This document shows, piece after piece, positions 8,119 through 14,970 of a DNA stretch of 46,676 bases. A program made the position numbers and the translations under genes. The DNA comes from an uncultured Lachnospiraceae bacterium (lineage in GTDB: Bacteria > Bacillota > Clostridia > Lachnospirales > Lachnospiraceae), in the NCBI GenBank assembly GCA_947243855.1, contig CAMXIK010000025.1, positions 1 to 46,676 on the forward strand, in the 5' to 3' direction. Below the pieces are notes generated by a model, which saw only the letters and a program-made list of their open reading frames with translations, searched no databases and had not been told where the DNA came from. How positions within the stretch are numbered: position 1 is the first letter of the stretch; each line of letters starts with the position of its first letter.

Positions 8119-8578
8119 AGGAACAAGTTCTGCGACTTCCGGAATATCGAATAACGAAAGGTAATTTTTCACAGCAATCAAAACACTTTCCATCACTTTA
8201 CCTTTACCTATCGCTATCTTGTACTTTTTTCGCCACTTCACCGCAAAACAGTTTGAATTCCTTTCCTCAAGCTCTGCAAAAAGCCCATCCACAGCATTTT
8301 CATAAGACTCATTATCCTCACGCACATCATCTGCTTCCAGAATCTCCAGAAGCATCGGAATGTTTTGCTCCTCCGGAGGCGCTTCACACCAGAGATACCC
8401 CATTGCTGATCTCAGCCACAAAAGTGCGACTTGATCAAAAAACAGCTCATGGTGTGTATTTACATCCGGCGGATTATGATTAGAGTAAAAATAAAGCACA
8501 TCTGCTAATATCAGGATGTCCCCGGGTTCGTTGATATACATAAACGGATTACAGCCCATTTTTCCCTCCTTTTTCCTC

Positions 8579-8594
8579 TATGCGGTGTCGCATA
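8579..8594. repeat. Palindrome copy F (variant)
   Basis: TATGCGGTGTCGCATA lies upstream of the ribosome binding site of the VirD4 fragment. The bases after it on the minus strand (AGAGGAAAAAGGAGGG) match those after copy G. Confidence 0.8.
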
Positions 8595-8620
8595 ATGTCT
8601 CTGTATTGTAGACGGGTTAC

Positions 8621-9316
8621 TTATCTCGAAATATCCTCATGCTGATGATGCTTCTCTATAGCATCTCGCTCCTTGTCCCGAGCTGTAACCCGATCTCGAA
8701 AAAAGGCCAGTTTAGCACGCACGCTTTCCCGGTTCTCAGGATTATCCTGCTCCTTTTTCCGTCCACGTCCAAATCGTTGTTTTTTCCCGGCCTCCTCCTG
8801 TGGTGCCTCCTTGCCGCCCTCCTTTGCTTCTTTCTGCTGCTTCGCATAGTCCGCATAGGCTTCCTGTAGGGCTCTCGTGATCAGCTTGTCGTCCTCACCT
8901 TCAAAGAAAACCATGTAGGTCGGCTTGTACCCCTCCTCTCCCTCTCCTCTGGTGTCCTTCATGGCCGAATATTTGATGCCATACAGTCTGCATTGCTGGT
9001 CAAACCCCTTCATCACCTCCGCCGTAACGCTGTCCTCCACCATATATACACGGCCAGACTTGCGGAGCTTATCAACGTCAATGTTCTGCTTAGAAAACTT
9101 GATGTCGCCAGTTTTCTTATAGGCAACGTTTTTCACAGCCTTCATGACAGCAGATTCGGTAAAATCACTTTTAATCAAAAGAAGACAGATACCTTTTACA
9201 GCTCCTAACACGCCTCCGGCTCCCTTCCCTGCTTCATGGGCAGCCTTTAGGGTAAGGTCTGCCGCTTTTGCAAGCTGATCAGGAGCTTGTCCCATGATCT
9301 CATCACTAATGCTCAT
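8621..9316 (-). CDS. pcfB: PcfB-family relaxosome accessory protein
   Basis: PcfB-type proteins (DUF3801) help link the relaxase complex to the coupling protein. Its place right before VirD4 is the usual one. Residues 1-45 are helical and Ala/Gly-rich. The conserved core spans about 50-165 (SDFTESAVMKAVKNVAYKK, then GIKYSAMKDTRGEGEEGYKPTYMVFFEGEDDKLITRAL). A basic linker (about 165-195) follows. SVRAKL at 198-203 starts a charged tail of 34 residues ending in ISR, like the tails of the coiled-coil, Fic, VapD and nucleotidase proteins. ATG at 9316 has AAAAGGAGGGAAAAA, preceded by palindrome copy G. Confidence 0.82.
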   Translation of the reverse strand: MSISDEIMGQAPDQLAKAADLTLKAAHEAGKGAGGVLGAVKGICLLLIKSDFTESAVMKAVKNVAYKKTGDIKFSKQNIDVDKLRKSGRVYMVEDSVTAEVMKGFDQQCRLYGIKYSAMKDTRGEGEEGYKPTYMVFFEGEDDKLITRALQEAYADYAKQQKEAKEGGKEAPQEEAGKKQRFGRGRKKEQDNPENRESVRAKLAFFRDRVTARDKERDAIEKHHQHEDISR

Positions 9317-9335
9317 TTTTTCCCTCCTTTTCCTC

Positions 9336-9351
9336 TATGCGACGTCGCATA
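9336..9351. repeat. Palindrome copy G (perfect)
   Basis: TATGCGACGTCGCATA, just upstream of the pcfB ribosome binding site. Confidence 0.9.
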
Positions 9352-9387
9352 AAATTTTCCATCAAAAAAACAGTCTTTTCAGACTGT

Positions 9388-9867
9388 CTACCTCGATAAA
9401 TCATCCCTGTTATGATAGGGACTCGCCCTTTCTGCCGAATTTATGTCTTTCTCTTTAAGGACTGCTTTATTTTTTTCCAGTTGATCACGCACTGATGGCT
9501 TTCGGGGCGGCTCTCTCTTATGCCCATCCACTGTTTTTTCCGGTGGTCTCTCATATTTTCCCGGAGTGCCGTCATAGGAAAAATATTGGTTCAGGCTGTG
9601 GACATTGGAAACGTCCGCCTGATGGATCTCTTTGATACATTTTTCCAGATAAGGATACTGACCCTTTATATCCAGAAGCATATAAGAAATATCCGCATTG
9701 TTCATAGAACGGCCACTCATATACACGCTGCCTTCTATATGTTTCCATCCTTCCTTTTCCATAAATTTTCTGATATCTTTATATACTTTTGTATAATGTT
9801 GCTCTCCAAGTATCTGTTTTGCAACATTTGTGTCTATGTCAAATGAAATCTGCTTTCGTTTAACCAT
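9388..9867 (-). CDS. VapD-family RNase-like protein with SVxxxL tail
   Basis: Residues 1-about 98 match the VapD family (FDIDTNVAKQ, then YTKVYKDIRKFMEKEGWKHIEGSVYMS, then YPYLEKCIKEIHQADV). These are small endoribonucleases with a Cas2-like fold, known from toxin-antitoxin and plasmid settings. Known VapD proteins stop near 95 residues; this one continues to 159 with a Pro-rich linker and SVRDQL (125-130) starting a 35-residue charged tail. I use ATG at 9867 because AAAGGGG lies nine bases upstream; the GTG at 9873 would be too close. It follows a small unknown gene by 14 bases, which could encode its partner. The tail suggests export or tethering through the coupling protein, which is inference. 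Confidence 0.72.
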   Translation of the reverse strand: MVKRKQISFDIDTNVAKQILGEQHYTKVYKDIRKFMEKEGWKHIEGSVYMSGRSMNNADISYMLLDIKGQYPYLEKCIKEIHQADVSNVHSLNQYFSYDGTPGKYERPPEKTVDGHKREPPRKPSVRDQLEKNKAVLKEKDINSAERASPYHNRDDLSR

Positions 9868-9881
9868 ATGCACTTACCCCT

Positions 9882-10193
9882 TTAACATACTATAATGTTA
9901 TGTTTTCGAAGCCATCGAACAGATGAATCTATACAATCTTCATCCTCTCCATCCACATTCAACGGCCATTTGCTAAGAAAATTGATATAGCCCGGATCAT
10001 TCTCTACGATCATAGGAACTGCCATAGTAATCACACACATCGCATCCTCACCGTCTTTGGTAAAAAAACCATGTTCTGGCTCATCAATACCGTACTTAGC
10101 CGCATGTTCCCGCATCGGCGCAAGCAGCTCATCCTCTGTTTTCCCTGCGGCTGCAACCTTCTCCTTATCAAATACAAATCTTAATGTTGTCAT
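9882..10193 (-). CDS. Small unknown ICE protein, possible VapD partner
   Basis: This 103-residue protein is not recognised. It is acidic and mixed alpha/beta in appearance (MTTLRFVFDKEKVAAAGKTEDELLAPMREHAAKYGI, then a hydrophobic strand AMCVITMAVPMIV). It ends with RWLRKHNIIVC, a pattern seen in small antitoxin-like or accessory proteins, though this proves nothing. ATG at 10193 has AAGGGAGATTTTAT upstream, and palindrome copy H lies just before that. It is cotranscribed with the VapD gene, 14 bases downstream, so it may be an antitoxin. It lacks the SVxxxL tail, as expected if it stays in the donor. Confidence 0.6.
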   Translation of the reverse strand: MTTLRFVFDKEKVAAAGKTEDELLAPMREHAAKYGIDEPEHGFFTKDGEDAMCVITMAVPMIVENDPGYINFLSKWPLNVDGEDEDCIDSSVRWLRKHNIIVC

Positions 10194-10209
10194 ATAAAAT
10201 CTCCCTTCT

Positions 10210-10225
10210 TATGCGACGTCGCATA
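10210..10225. repeat. Palindrome copy H (perfect)
   Basis: TATGCGACGTCGCATA, between the Rep-like gene and the small gene before vapD, about six bases upstream of the ribosome binding site. Confidence 0.9.
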
Positions 10226-10266
10226 ATGACTATCTTTATCATATCTGCATCGCAAAGAAAATGCAA

Positions 10267-10971
10267 TTACTTATTCACTAGCCGCTCTCGTACTCCCAAA
10301 CGGTCTGTCAGCTCATTCCCTCCGCCAGCGGATCGGATTCCCAATACAACGTTATCCAGATATTTGTTAATCAACTCAATAAAGCCCTGCCGCCCGCAGA
10401 TCGGTTCATGGCGCTGCCTCTCTGATGCCGTAAGACAGACAAGCTCAAATGCTTCCGCAGTCATCATCTGGCAAAACTCCGCGTCACGCCTGCACAGCTC
10501 CCTGAAGACCGTATCTACAAAGTTTTCCGAGCATTTTTCGGTTACTGCTCTTAGATTAAGCCGCTCCCTGAGTTTTTCTATTTCCTCTTCCTTGCTGCAT
10601 TCCGGAGATAATGGTTTTTTCGGTACATCTTCCGCATATGGAATTTCTAATTGTGAATCCGGATATGGATGCGCTTCTTTTATAATGGGCTTTTCATAAA
10701 CGATGCATTCCATCACTGGAAATCCTTTTTCATCAAGCCCTGTCTGTTTGCGCACAAGATATCCATACTGCTCTAGCTCCTTCATCCCTTTCCCTATCGT
10801 AAATCCCTGATGGGTCAGCTCTGTCAGCTCATCTTTACTGTATTCTCCAGAAAGCGCCAGCAATGCAGACATAACGCCTTTCGCTGTCCACGACAGACGT
10901 TTGTCCATTAAGTGAACAGTGCTCATCATTCTATAGCCGCTGCTTTTTACCGTTCTGATCGTGTCTGCCAT
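10267..10971 (-). CDS. Rep-like winged-helix protein (DUF6017/RepA type)
   Basis: Residues about 10-75 form a winged-helix region of the kind found in plasmid and ICE replication initiators (RMMSTVHLMDKRLSWTAKGVMSALLALSGEYSKDELTELTHQGFTIGKGMKELEQYGYLVRKQ). The C-terminal part (about 125-220) is helical (FVDTVFRELCRRDAEFCQMMTAEAFELVCLTASERQRH). It ends in RLGVRERLVNK, a weak relative of the SVxxxL motif without the long tail. ATG at 10971 lies inside the end of the nucleotidase gene (25-base overlap) behind GGGGAGAAAGA, so translation is probably coupled. Replication of the excised element is the likely role; the exact family is uncertain. Confidence 0.6.
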   Translation of the reverse strand: MADTIRTVKSSGYRMMSTVHLMDKRLSWTAKGVMSALLALSGEYSKDELTELTHQGFTIGKGMKELEQYGYLVRKQTGLDEKGFPVMECIVYEKPIIKEAHPYPDSQLEIPYAEDVPKKPLSPECSKEEEIEKLRERLNLRAVTEKCSENFVDTVFRELCRRDAEFCQMMTAEAFELVCLTASERQRHEPICGRQGFIELINKYLDNVVLGIRSAGGGNELTDRLGVRERLVNK

Positions 10972-11657
10972 TCTTTCTCCCCTGCTTTCTGTTTTTCGCC
11001 GTTTTCATCCATGATCTTTCCCTGATTTTTATGCAGACTATCAAGCACAGACGCACGCTTTTTCTCTGAGTCATGCCTTTCTCCCTGCTTTTCGGTCTGC
11101 TCGCTGCGGTCTTCACGGTGATCCTTCTCATCAAGGATCTGTTTTTCATCCCGCATAATGGAAAGAATGGCCGTTGCAAGGGATGCTGCATCCCGGTCAT
11201 GCCGGAGACGGTCAGACTGCCATGTGCCCCTGCTGTGGTTGATGCCGTTAAGAAGTTTAATTCCTCTGGCGGGCGGCTGCCATTCACTCAGATTTTTTGT
11301 ATAATCATCCAGAAGGAAGTCATTCCTCCGGATGCCATCCCTGATCCCTTCCTTTTTATCTGTCCCACAGGGAACAAAAACTCTGTGATCGCGGTCGATC
11401 TCCGGAAGAAATCTGTCAAGCCACTCATTTTTCTCCTGTAAAGCATACTGGCTGTCTGTCAGGTATGCCGACAAAATATTGACTTCAATTTCCGGATGGT
11501 TTACGGCCAGCTCTTTGATTGCCGCAAGGACATTTCTTTGTGGCGCCAGATTCAGAAAATAGCCTTTTTCATACAACGTCTCTAATTCATCGACTTGCCT
11601 AAAAACAGCCAGTGTTCCATCCATATCTACAAAAAGCCGCTGTTTTTCCTGTTTCAT
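10947..11657 (-). CDS. HAD-type 5'-nucleotidase (NT5C-like) with SVxxxL tail
   Basis: The N-terminal half is a HAD phosphatase: FVDMDGTLAVF (9-19) gives the DxDGT nucleophile motif, ILSAYL (61-66) the second motif and DFLLDDYTKNL (113-123) the acidic motif, as in 5'(3')-deoxyribonucleotidases. Substrate is probably a nucleoside monophosphate. After about residue 170 the protein becomes a charged linker, and SVLDSL (203-208) starts a 34-residue tail, again like Fic, VapD, PcfB and the coiled-coil protein. A nucleotidase has no obvious place in conjugation, which makes the shared tail more telling. ATG at 11657 follows GGAGGGCGGAGA. Confidence 0.75.
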   Translation of the reverse strand: MKQEKQRLFVDMDGTLAVFRQVDELETLYEKGYFLNLAPQRNVLAAIKELAVNHPEIEVNILSAYLTDSQYALQEKNEWLDRFLPEIDRDHRVFVPCGTDKKEGIRDGIRRNDFLLDDYTKNLSEWQPPARGIKLLNGINHSRGTWQSDRLRHDRDAASLATAILSIMRDEKQILDEKDHREDRSEQTEKQGERHDSEKKRASVLDSLHKNQGKIMDENGEKQKAGEKEWQTRSER

Positions 11658-11672
11658 TCTCCGCCCTCCGCT

Positions 11673-12047
11673 TTAATCTAGCTGGATTTCCCAGATTTGT
11701 TTAAGATCATCTTCCTTTCCGAGTAATACATTCCCCTGAGAATCTTTTTTCTCGACCATCCGCTTCGCTTTATACGGCGTCGGCGCCAAAATTCTGATTC
11801 CCTTCTCCCCCTGCATCACCTGACGGTCATACAGTTTTTTCCATGTTTGATATCCGGCAACCAGCGTTGCATCCGGACGCTGCATACTGATCAGCATAAT
11901 GTTATTAAATGAGTACCTATGAAAGCGCGACATTGTTTGAAGGTATTTCCTATAATTTTCGCTGGTAAAGACATCCTTTACGCCCTGTTCGAGCTTTTCC
12001 ATGATTTCTGCTAACTGCTTTTGAGCCGCTTCATTTTTTGCTGGCAT
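11673..12047 (-). CDS. Short ArdC-like ssDNA-binding protein
   Basis: Residues about 5-95 match the N-terminal ssDNA-binding domain of ArdC-type antirestriction proteins (YLQTMSRFHRYSFNNIMLISMQRPDATLVAGYQTWKK, then GEKGIRILAPTPYK). Family members usually continue into a zinc metallopeptidase domain with HExxH; here the protein stops at 124 residues, so it is a natural short form or a remnant. ATG at 12047 is chosen over an upstream start at 12077 because AAGGAGGTTCAGGAA precedes it. Such proteins protect incoming single-stranded DNA after transfer. Confidence 0.7.
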   Translation of the reverse strand: MPAKNEAAQKQLAEIMEKLEQGVKDVFTSENYRKYLQTMSRFHRYSFNNIMLISMQRPDATLVAGYQTWKKLYDRQVMQGEKGIRILAPTPYKAKRMVEKKDSQGNVLLGKEDDLKQIWEIQLD

Positions 12048-12080
12048 TTCCTGAACCTCCTTATTTCTCCTCCACACAGG

Positions 12081-12106
12081 AAAAGGCAGCCCTTAAGCTG
12101 CCTTTT
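12081..12106. terminator. Perfect hairpin between the ParB-like and ArdC-like genes
   Basis: AAAAGGCAGC and GCTGCCTTTT are perfect arms around CCTTAA. The T-run is short, so termination may be partial. Confidence 0.6.
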
Positions 12107-12144
12107 CCTTCCCGCTAAAATCTTGGAGGAAATTTCACGGGAAT

Positions 12145-12172
12145 CTATATATTTTGCGATTGCAATATATAG
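12145..12172. repeat. Inverted repeat downstream of the ParB-like gene
   Basis: CTATATATT and AATATATAG flank TTGCGATTGC. The inner TTGC...GCAA is also dyadic. The AT-rich dyad next to partition genes makes it a candidate centromere or binding site; no function is proven. Confidence 0.5.
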
Positions 12173-12199
12173 CGATCATATCCTTTTCTTTTAGGATTT

Positions 12200-13309
12200 T
12201 TACTGTTTCTTCTGTATTCTTTTAAGAAAATCTATCAAATACGTTTGGTTGTTTGGCTCATGCCGGAAGCTTTCATCATAAATATCCTCATAGCCCTCTT
12301 TATTCTTTTCTAGCAAATGATAAAAGCATTCGTCATCCAAATCTTTACTCCAATAGCAATGCCGTTGCGGATACTCTGCCACAATCAAACAGCTGCCATC
12401 GTCAAAATCAAACTTATAATAATTGACATCGATATTTTTATCCCGATACCATAACCCCCAATCATGGTATTTCCTTAGCCAAGCCTTTCGCTCTTCATTA
12501 TTCTTTAGTAAGGGTAGCTTGGGCTGGATCGGCTCCTGCGGGGACACTGCCAACTCTTTATACGTTCCGTCGACAACATTGTCCTCTCCCATCGTGGCTT
12601 CATCATCCTCCTTTGCCGCATCCGCTGAGGACGATCTTCTTTGAAGCTCGGCCTGTGTCTGGTTCCATAAATCACGGGATATAATCGGTTCGTGGGATAT
12701 AGATATAATCGGTTCATGGCTCTGTTCTCTATGCGACGTCGCATAATTGTCTTGAGTATCAGAAAATTCCATTTCATTCGGCTCCGGCATATATTCCGGG
12801 AAGTCTTCTTCAATGCTTGTCTGCCCCGGAACTGCACTTTCCTCTGCTTTATCCGCTTTCCTAGAATCCGCTGTTTTTTCTTTTTTGCTCCCTTTGAGGT
12901 CACGGATCTGCTTTACGGTCATGTCCGGCGTCACCGTTTCAAGCTGTTCCGGACTCATTGGAAGCATCTCCATCATCTGCGATCTATCAAATCCCTCGTA
13001 TTTTTCATCTAATTCTGGAGAATTATGATCTTTAGAAAATTTCTCGCAGATACCGATAAATCTGGATACCGTTGATTGGGAATATCCGAATTGATCCGCC
13101 GCACATTCGTTGATATTCGCATATCCATCCTCCAAATACAGCTCATTATCCTGAATGTGCTTTAAGTACCATCCAATTTTTACAAATGATTTCTGAAGCT
13201 TTAGCGATTCATCTTTGATGACATCTAAAGAGTCACGGTAACTCATTTCCTTTGGATCAAAAAGCGCCGCTTTCCCCAATTTTGTTACATCAAAAGGCTT
13301 AACTGCCAT
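12200..13309 (-). CDS. ParB-like helix-turn-helix protein with added C-terminal domain
   Basis: This gene follows parA by three bases and is its likely partner. The N-terminal part (about 1-140) has a ParB-type helix-turn-helix region (NINECAADQFGYSQSTVSRFIGICEKFS, about 75-102), but I see no ParB CTPase motif. A low-complexity acidic linker follows, with the tandem repeat SHEPIIS. A separate C-terminal domain begins near 270 (NNEERKAWLRKYHDWGLWYRDKNIDVNYYKFDF) and is of unknown function. Palindrome copy I lies inside the linker coding sequence. ATG at 13309 is used because of the GTGAGGAAT spacing; a GTG at 13321 would overlap parA. Confidence 0.7.
   Translation of the reverse strand: MAVKPFDVTKLGKAALFDPKEMSYRDSLDVIKDESLKLQKSFVKIGWYLKHIQDNELYLEDGYANINECAADQFGYSQSTVSRFIGICEKFSKDHNSPELDEKYEGFDRSQMMEMLPMSPEQLETVTPDMTVKQIRDLKGSKKEKTADSRKADKAEESAVPGQTSIEEDFPEYMPEPNEMEFSDTQDNYATSHREQSHEPIISISHEPIISRDLWNQTQAELQRRSSSADAAKEDDEATMGEDNVVDGTYKELAVSPQEPIQPKLPLLKNNEERKAWLRKYHDWGLWYRDKNIDVNYYKFDFDDGSCLIVAEYPQRHCYWSKDLDDECFYHLLEKNKEGYEDIYDESFRHEPNNQTYLIDFLKRIQKKQ
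12730..12745. repeat. Palindrome copy I (perfect, inside a coding region)
   Basis: TATGCGACGTCGCATA encodes part of NYATSHR in the ParB-like linker, between the two domains. It is the only perfect copy inside an intact gene. Confidence 0.9.
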
Positions 13310-13314
13310 ATTCC

Positions 13315-14112
13315 TCACCACCCCTTCTCAGTTAATAGAAATTCTTCGGTGAACATGTTGTAAGCGCTTGAAACCCGTCCCGACGCATCATATGCATAAA
13401 TGCTTCGTCCATAGGATGGTGCCTCTTCCGCTTTTACACTCCGGGGTATGTAAGATTCATATATCTTTACATCACCACCATATCCAAGCTTTAATATCTG
13501 CTGGATATCCCGAAATGACGTAGTCCTGTCATTTACGCATGTGTAAAGAATCCCAGATATTACAAGCGATCCGTTCAATCCGTTTGCCTTAACGGAGCTG
13601 ATCGTCTGCAAAAGCTGTTCTAGCCCTTTGACACTGTAGTATTGTGCGTGAAGTGGTATGATTACCTCATCGGCCGCAACAAGCGCATTAATAGTGATCA
13701 GATTAAGGGATGGCATACAGTCAATGATGATATAATCATACTCATCCCGGATCATATCCAGATATGTCTTCAGCATCTTTTCCCGGCCAAAGAAGGTTGA
13801 AATCAATTCTGTTTCTATAACCGATAATTCTATGTTTGCTGGCATCAGATCAATCCCTTCCTCATGGGATAGGATACCGTATTTTTTCATAATGGCATAA
13901 TCCTTACCTATCATCTTACGAAGTATTGTAGATATCGTTATCTCTAACGCATCCGCATCAAAGCCAAGGCCCTGCGTCGCATTCCCCTGTGGGTCCAGAT
14001 CAACAAGCAGAACCCGGTTTCCTTTATTTACGAGACCAATTCCTAAATTAATGGCAGTCGTTGTCTTTCCAACCCCGCCCTTTTGATTTGCAATCGCAAT
14101 AATTTTACACAT
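13315..14112 (-). CDS. parA: ParA-family partition ATPase
   Basis: A Walker-type ATPase that, with a ParB partner, stabilises or partitions the excised element. The deviant Walker A motif KGGVGKTT is at residues 11-18 (first Met at 14112), the A' motif LLVDLDPQGNATQGLG follows, and Walker B is DYIIIDCMPSLNLITINAL. The length of 265 residues is typical for short plasmid ParA proteins. ATG at 14112 has TTGGAGGGAATTAAT upstream; a TTG at 14127 would fall inside that site. It is the first visible gene of the long minus-strand run. Confidence 0.93.
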   Translation of the reverse strand: MCKIIAIANQKGGVGKTTTAINLGIGLVNKGNRVLLVDLDPQGNATQGLGFDADALEITISTILRKMIGKDYAIMKKYGILSHEEGIDLMPANIELSVIETELISTFFGREKMLKTYLDMIRDEYDYIIIDCMPSLNLITINALVAADEVIIPLHAQYYSVKGLEQLLQTISSVKANGLNGSLVISGILYTCVNDRTTSFRDIQQILKLGYGGDVKIYESYIPRSVKAEEAPSYGRSIYAYDASGRVSSAYNMFTEEFLLTEKGW

Positions 14113-14127
14113 ATTAATTCCCTCCAA

Positions 14128-14378
14128 AAATTAATAATCTAATAACAGTTACAAATAACTTAATAGATATCTAAGCCTTACCACCTCCTTTAATCCCTCA
14201 TATCCTCCATTCAAAGATCAGGTTATTGCCGTGATATAATATATTAATCCTGCCAAAAGATAGGAAAAATAAAAAGAACCATATAGGCTGCCATACGGTT
14301 CTTAAATGGATACATACTTAAAATTTGATGTGATGATGCGACATTCCTTGCTATAAATACTGAATTTTAGGTGAAATT
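14128..14378. other. ICE edge, noncoding stretch upstream of parA
   Basis: This AT-rich 250-base stretch holds a minus-strand hairpin with a T-run (14275-14302), ribosome-binding-like AAAGGAGGTGG without a start codon near 14183, and the likely parA promoter, which I could not place with confidence. The right junction of the element with the truncated cotJC lies close to 14,390. Confidence 0.6.
14275..14302 (-). terminator. Hairpin terminator at the ICE edge
   Basis: AGAACC and GGTTCT close a longer imperfect stem, and the minus strand continues TTTTTATTTTT. It would insulate parA from transcription entering from the right. Confidence 0.6.
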
Positions 14379-14840
14379 GTGATATACAATAAAGTAACGG
14401 ATATAGGCACCGAAGAACTCGCACATTTGGAAATGGTAGCCGCCATCGTACACCAGCTTACCAAAAACCTTTCCATGGATCAGATCGAAGCCAGCGGTTT
14501 CCGCAATTATTATGTAGATCACACCGTCGGCATCTGGCCGCAGGCCGCGGGCGGCATTCCTTTTAACGCCTGCGAATTCCAGTCTAAGGGCGATATCATT
14601 ACGGATCTGATGGAGGATATGGCGGCAGAGCAAAAAGCCCGCTCCACTTACGACAACATCCTTCGTCTTGTCAGGGATGAACCCGACGTATATGAGCCGA
14701 TCAAATTCCTGCGGGCGAGGGAAGTCGTGCACTTCCAGCGGTTCGGCGAAGCCCTCCGCATCGTGCAGGATCATCTTGATTCCAAGAACTTCTATGCGTT
14801 TAATCCCGGATTTGACTGCTGTGAGGGAAATGCAAAATAA
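14379..14840 (+). pseudogene. cotJC: CotJC-type manganese catalase, 5' end missing
   Basis: This encodes the C-terminal two thirds of a spore-coat/catalase protein of the CotJC family: DIGTEELAHLEMVAAIVHQLTKNLS, then AAGGIPFNACEFQSKGDIITDLMEDMAAEQKARSTYDNILRL, then REVVHFQRFGEALRI. The metal-ligand helices with EELAHLE, AAEQKA and REVVHF are present. Full proteins have about 60 more N-terminal residues, including the first metal-ligand helix, which are absent. The frame opens at a GTG (14379) with a weak TAGGTG site, and homology starts near KVTDIGTEEL. The break lies at the ICE edge, so insertion or rearrangement of the element probably removed the start. Confidence 0.82.
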
Positions 14841-14863
14841 AAACTAACTGATACCAGCCAATA

Positions 14864-14897
14864 AATCGAGCAGGAGGAAACTTCCTCCTACTCGATT
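14864..14897 (+). terminator. Long hairpin after cotJC
   Basis: AATCGAGCAGGAGGAA and its near-perfect complement form a 16-bp stem with one mismatch and a two-base loop. No T-run follows, so it may be a terminator of the old cotJC operon or another structured end. Confidence 0.5.
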
Positions 14898-14916
14898 GTA
14901 AAGTACCGTGTTTTGT

Positions 14917-14945
14917 TTGAAGTTACTGGCAAACCGTAGTATAAT
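14917..14945 (+). promoter_or_regulatory. Promoter of the GntR regulator
   Basis: TTGAAG (14917-14922), 17 bases, TATAAT (14940-14945). The start codon at 14971 leaves a short leader with AGGTGG. Confidence 0.75.
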
Positions 14946-14970
14946 GTCAAAAACTACAGGTGGTGTTATT

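Larger units (their letters stand above)
8053..8559 (-). pseudogene. Internal fragment of VirD4 duplicated between palindromes
   Basis: This 168-residue ORF copies VirD4 residues about 212-356 (NPFMYIxEP through VAELVxY) without either Walker motif, so it cannot be a working ATPase. Protein identity is roughly two thirds, but the middle (around 8290-8400 against 7150-7260) is almost identical in DNA, which suggests recent duplication or gene conversion. The start region, including GAGGAAAAAGGAGGGAAAAATG, matches the leader of the PcfB gene rather than VirD4. Homology ends exactly at palindrome copy E, and copy F lies just upstream. The frame stays open to a TAA that precedes the VirD4 ATG by three bases, so a product may be made. 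Confidence 0.85.

Noticed and set aside
14363..14774. Minus-strand frame of 135 residues at 14367-14774
   Set aside because: It is antisense to the cotJC remnant, which has clear family motifs in its own frame.
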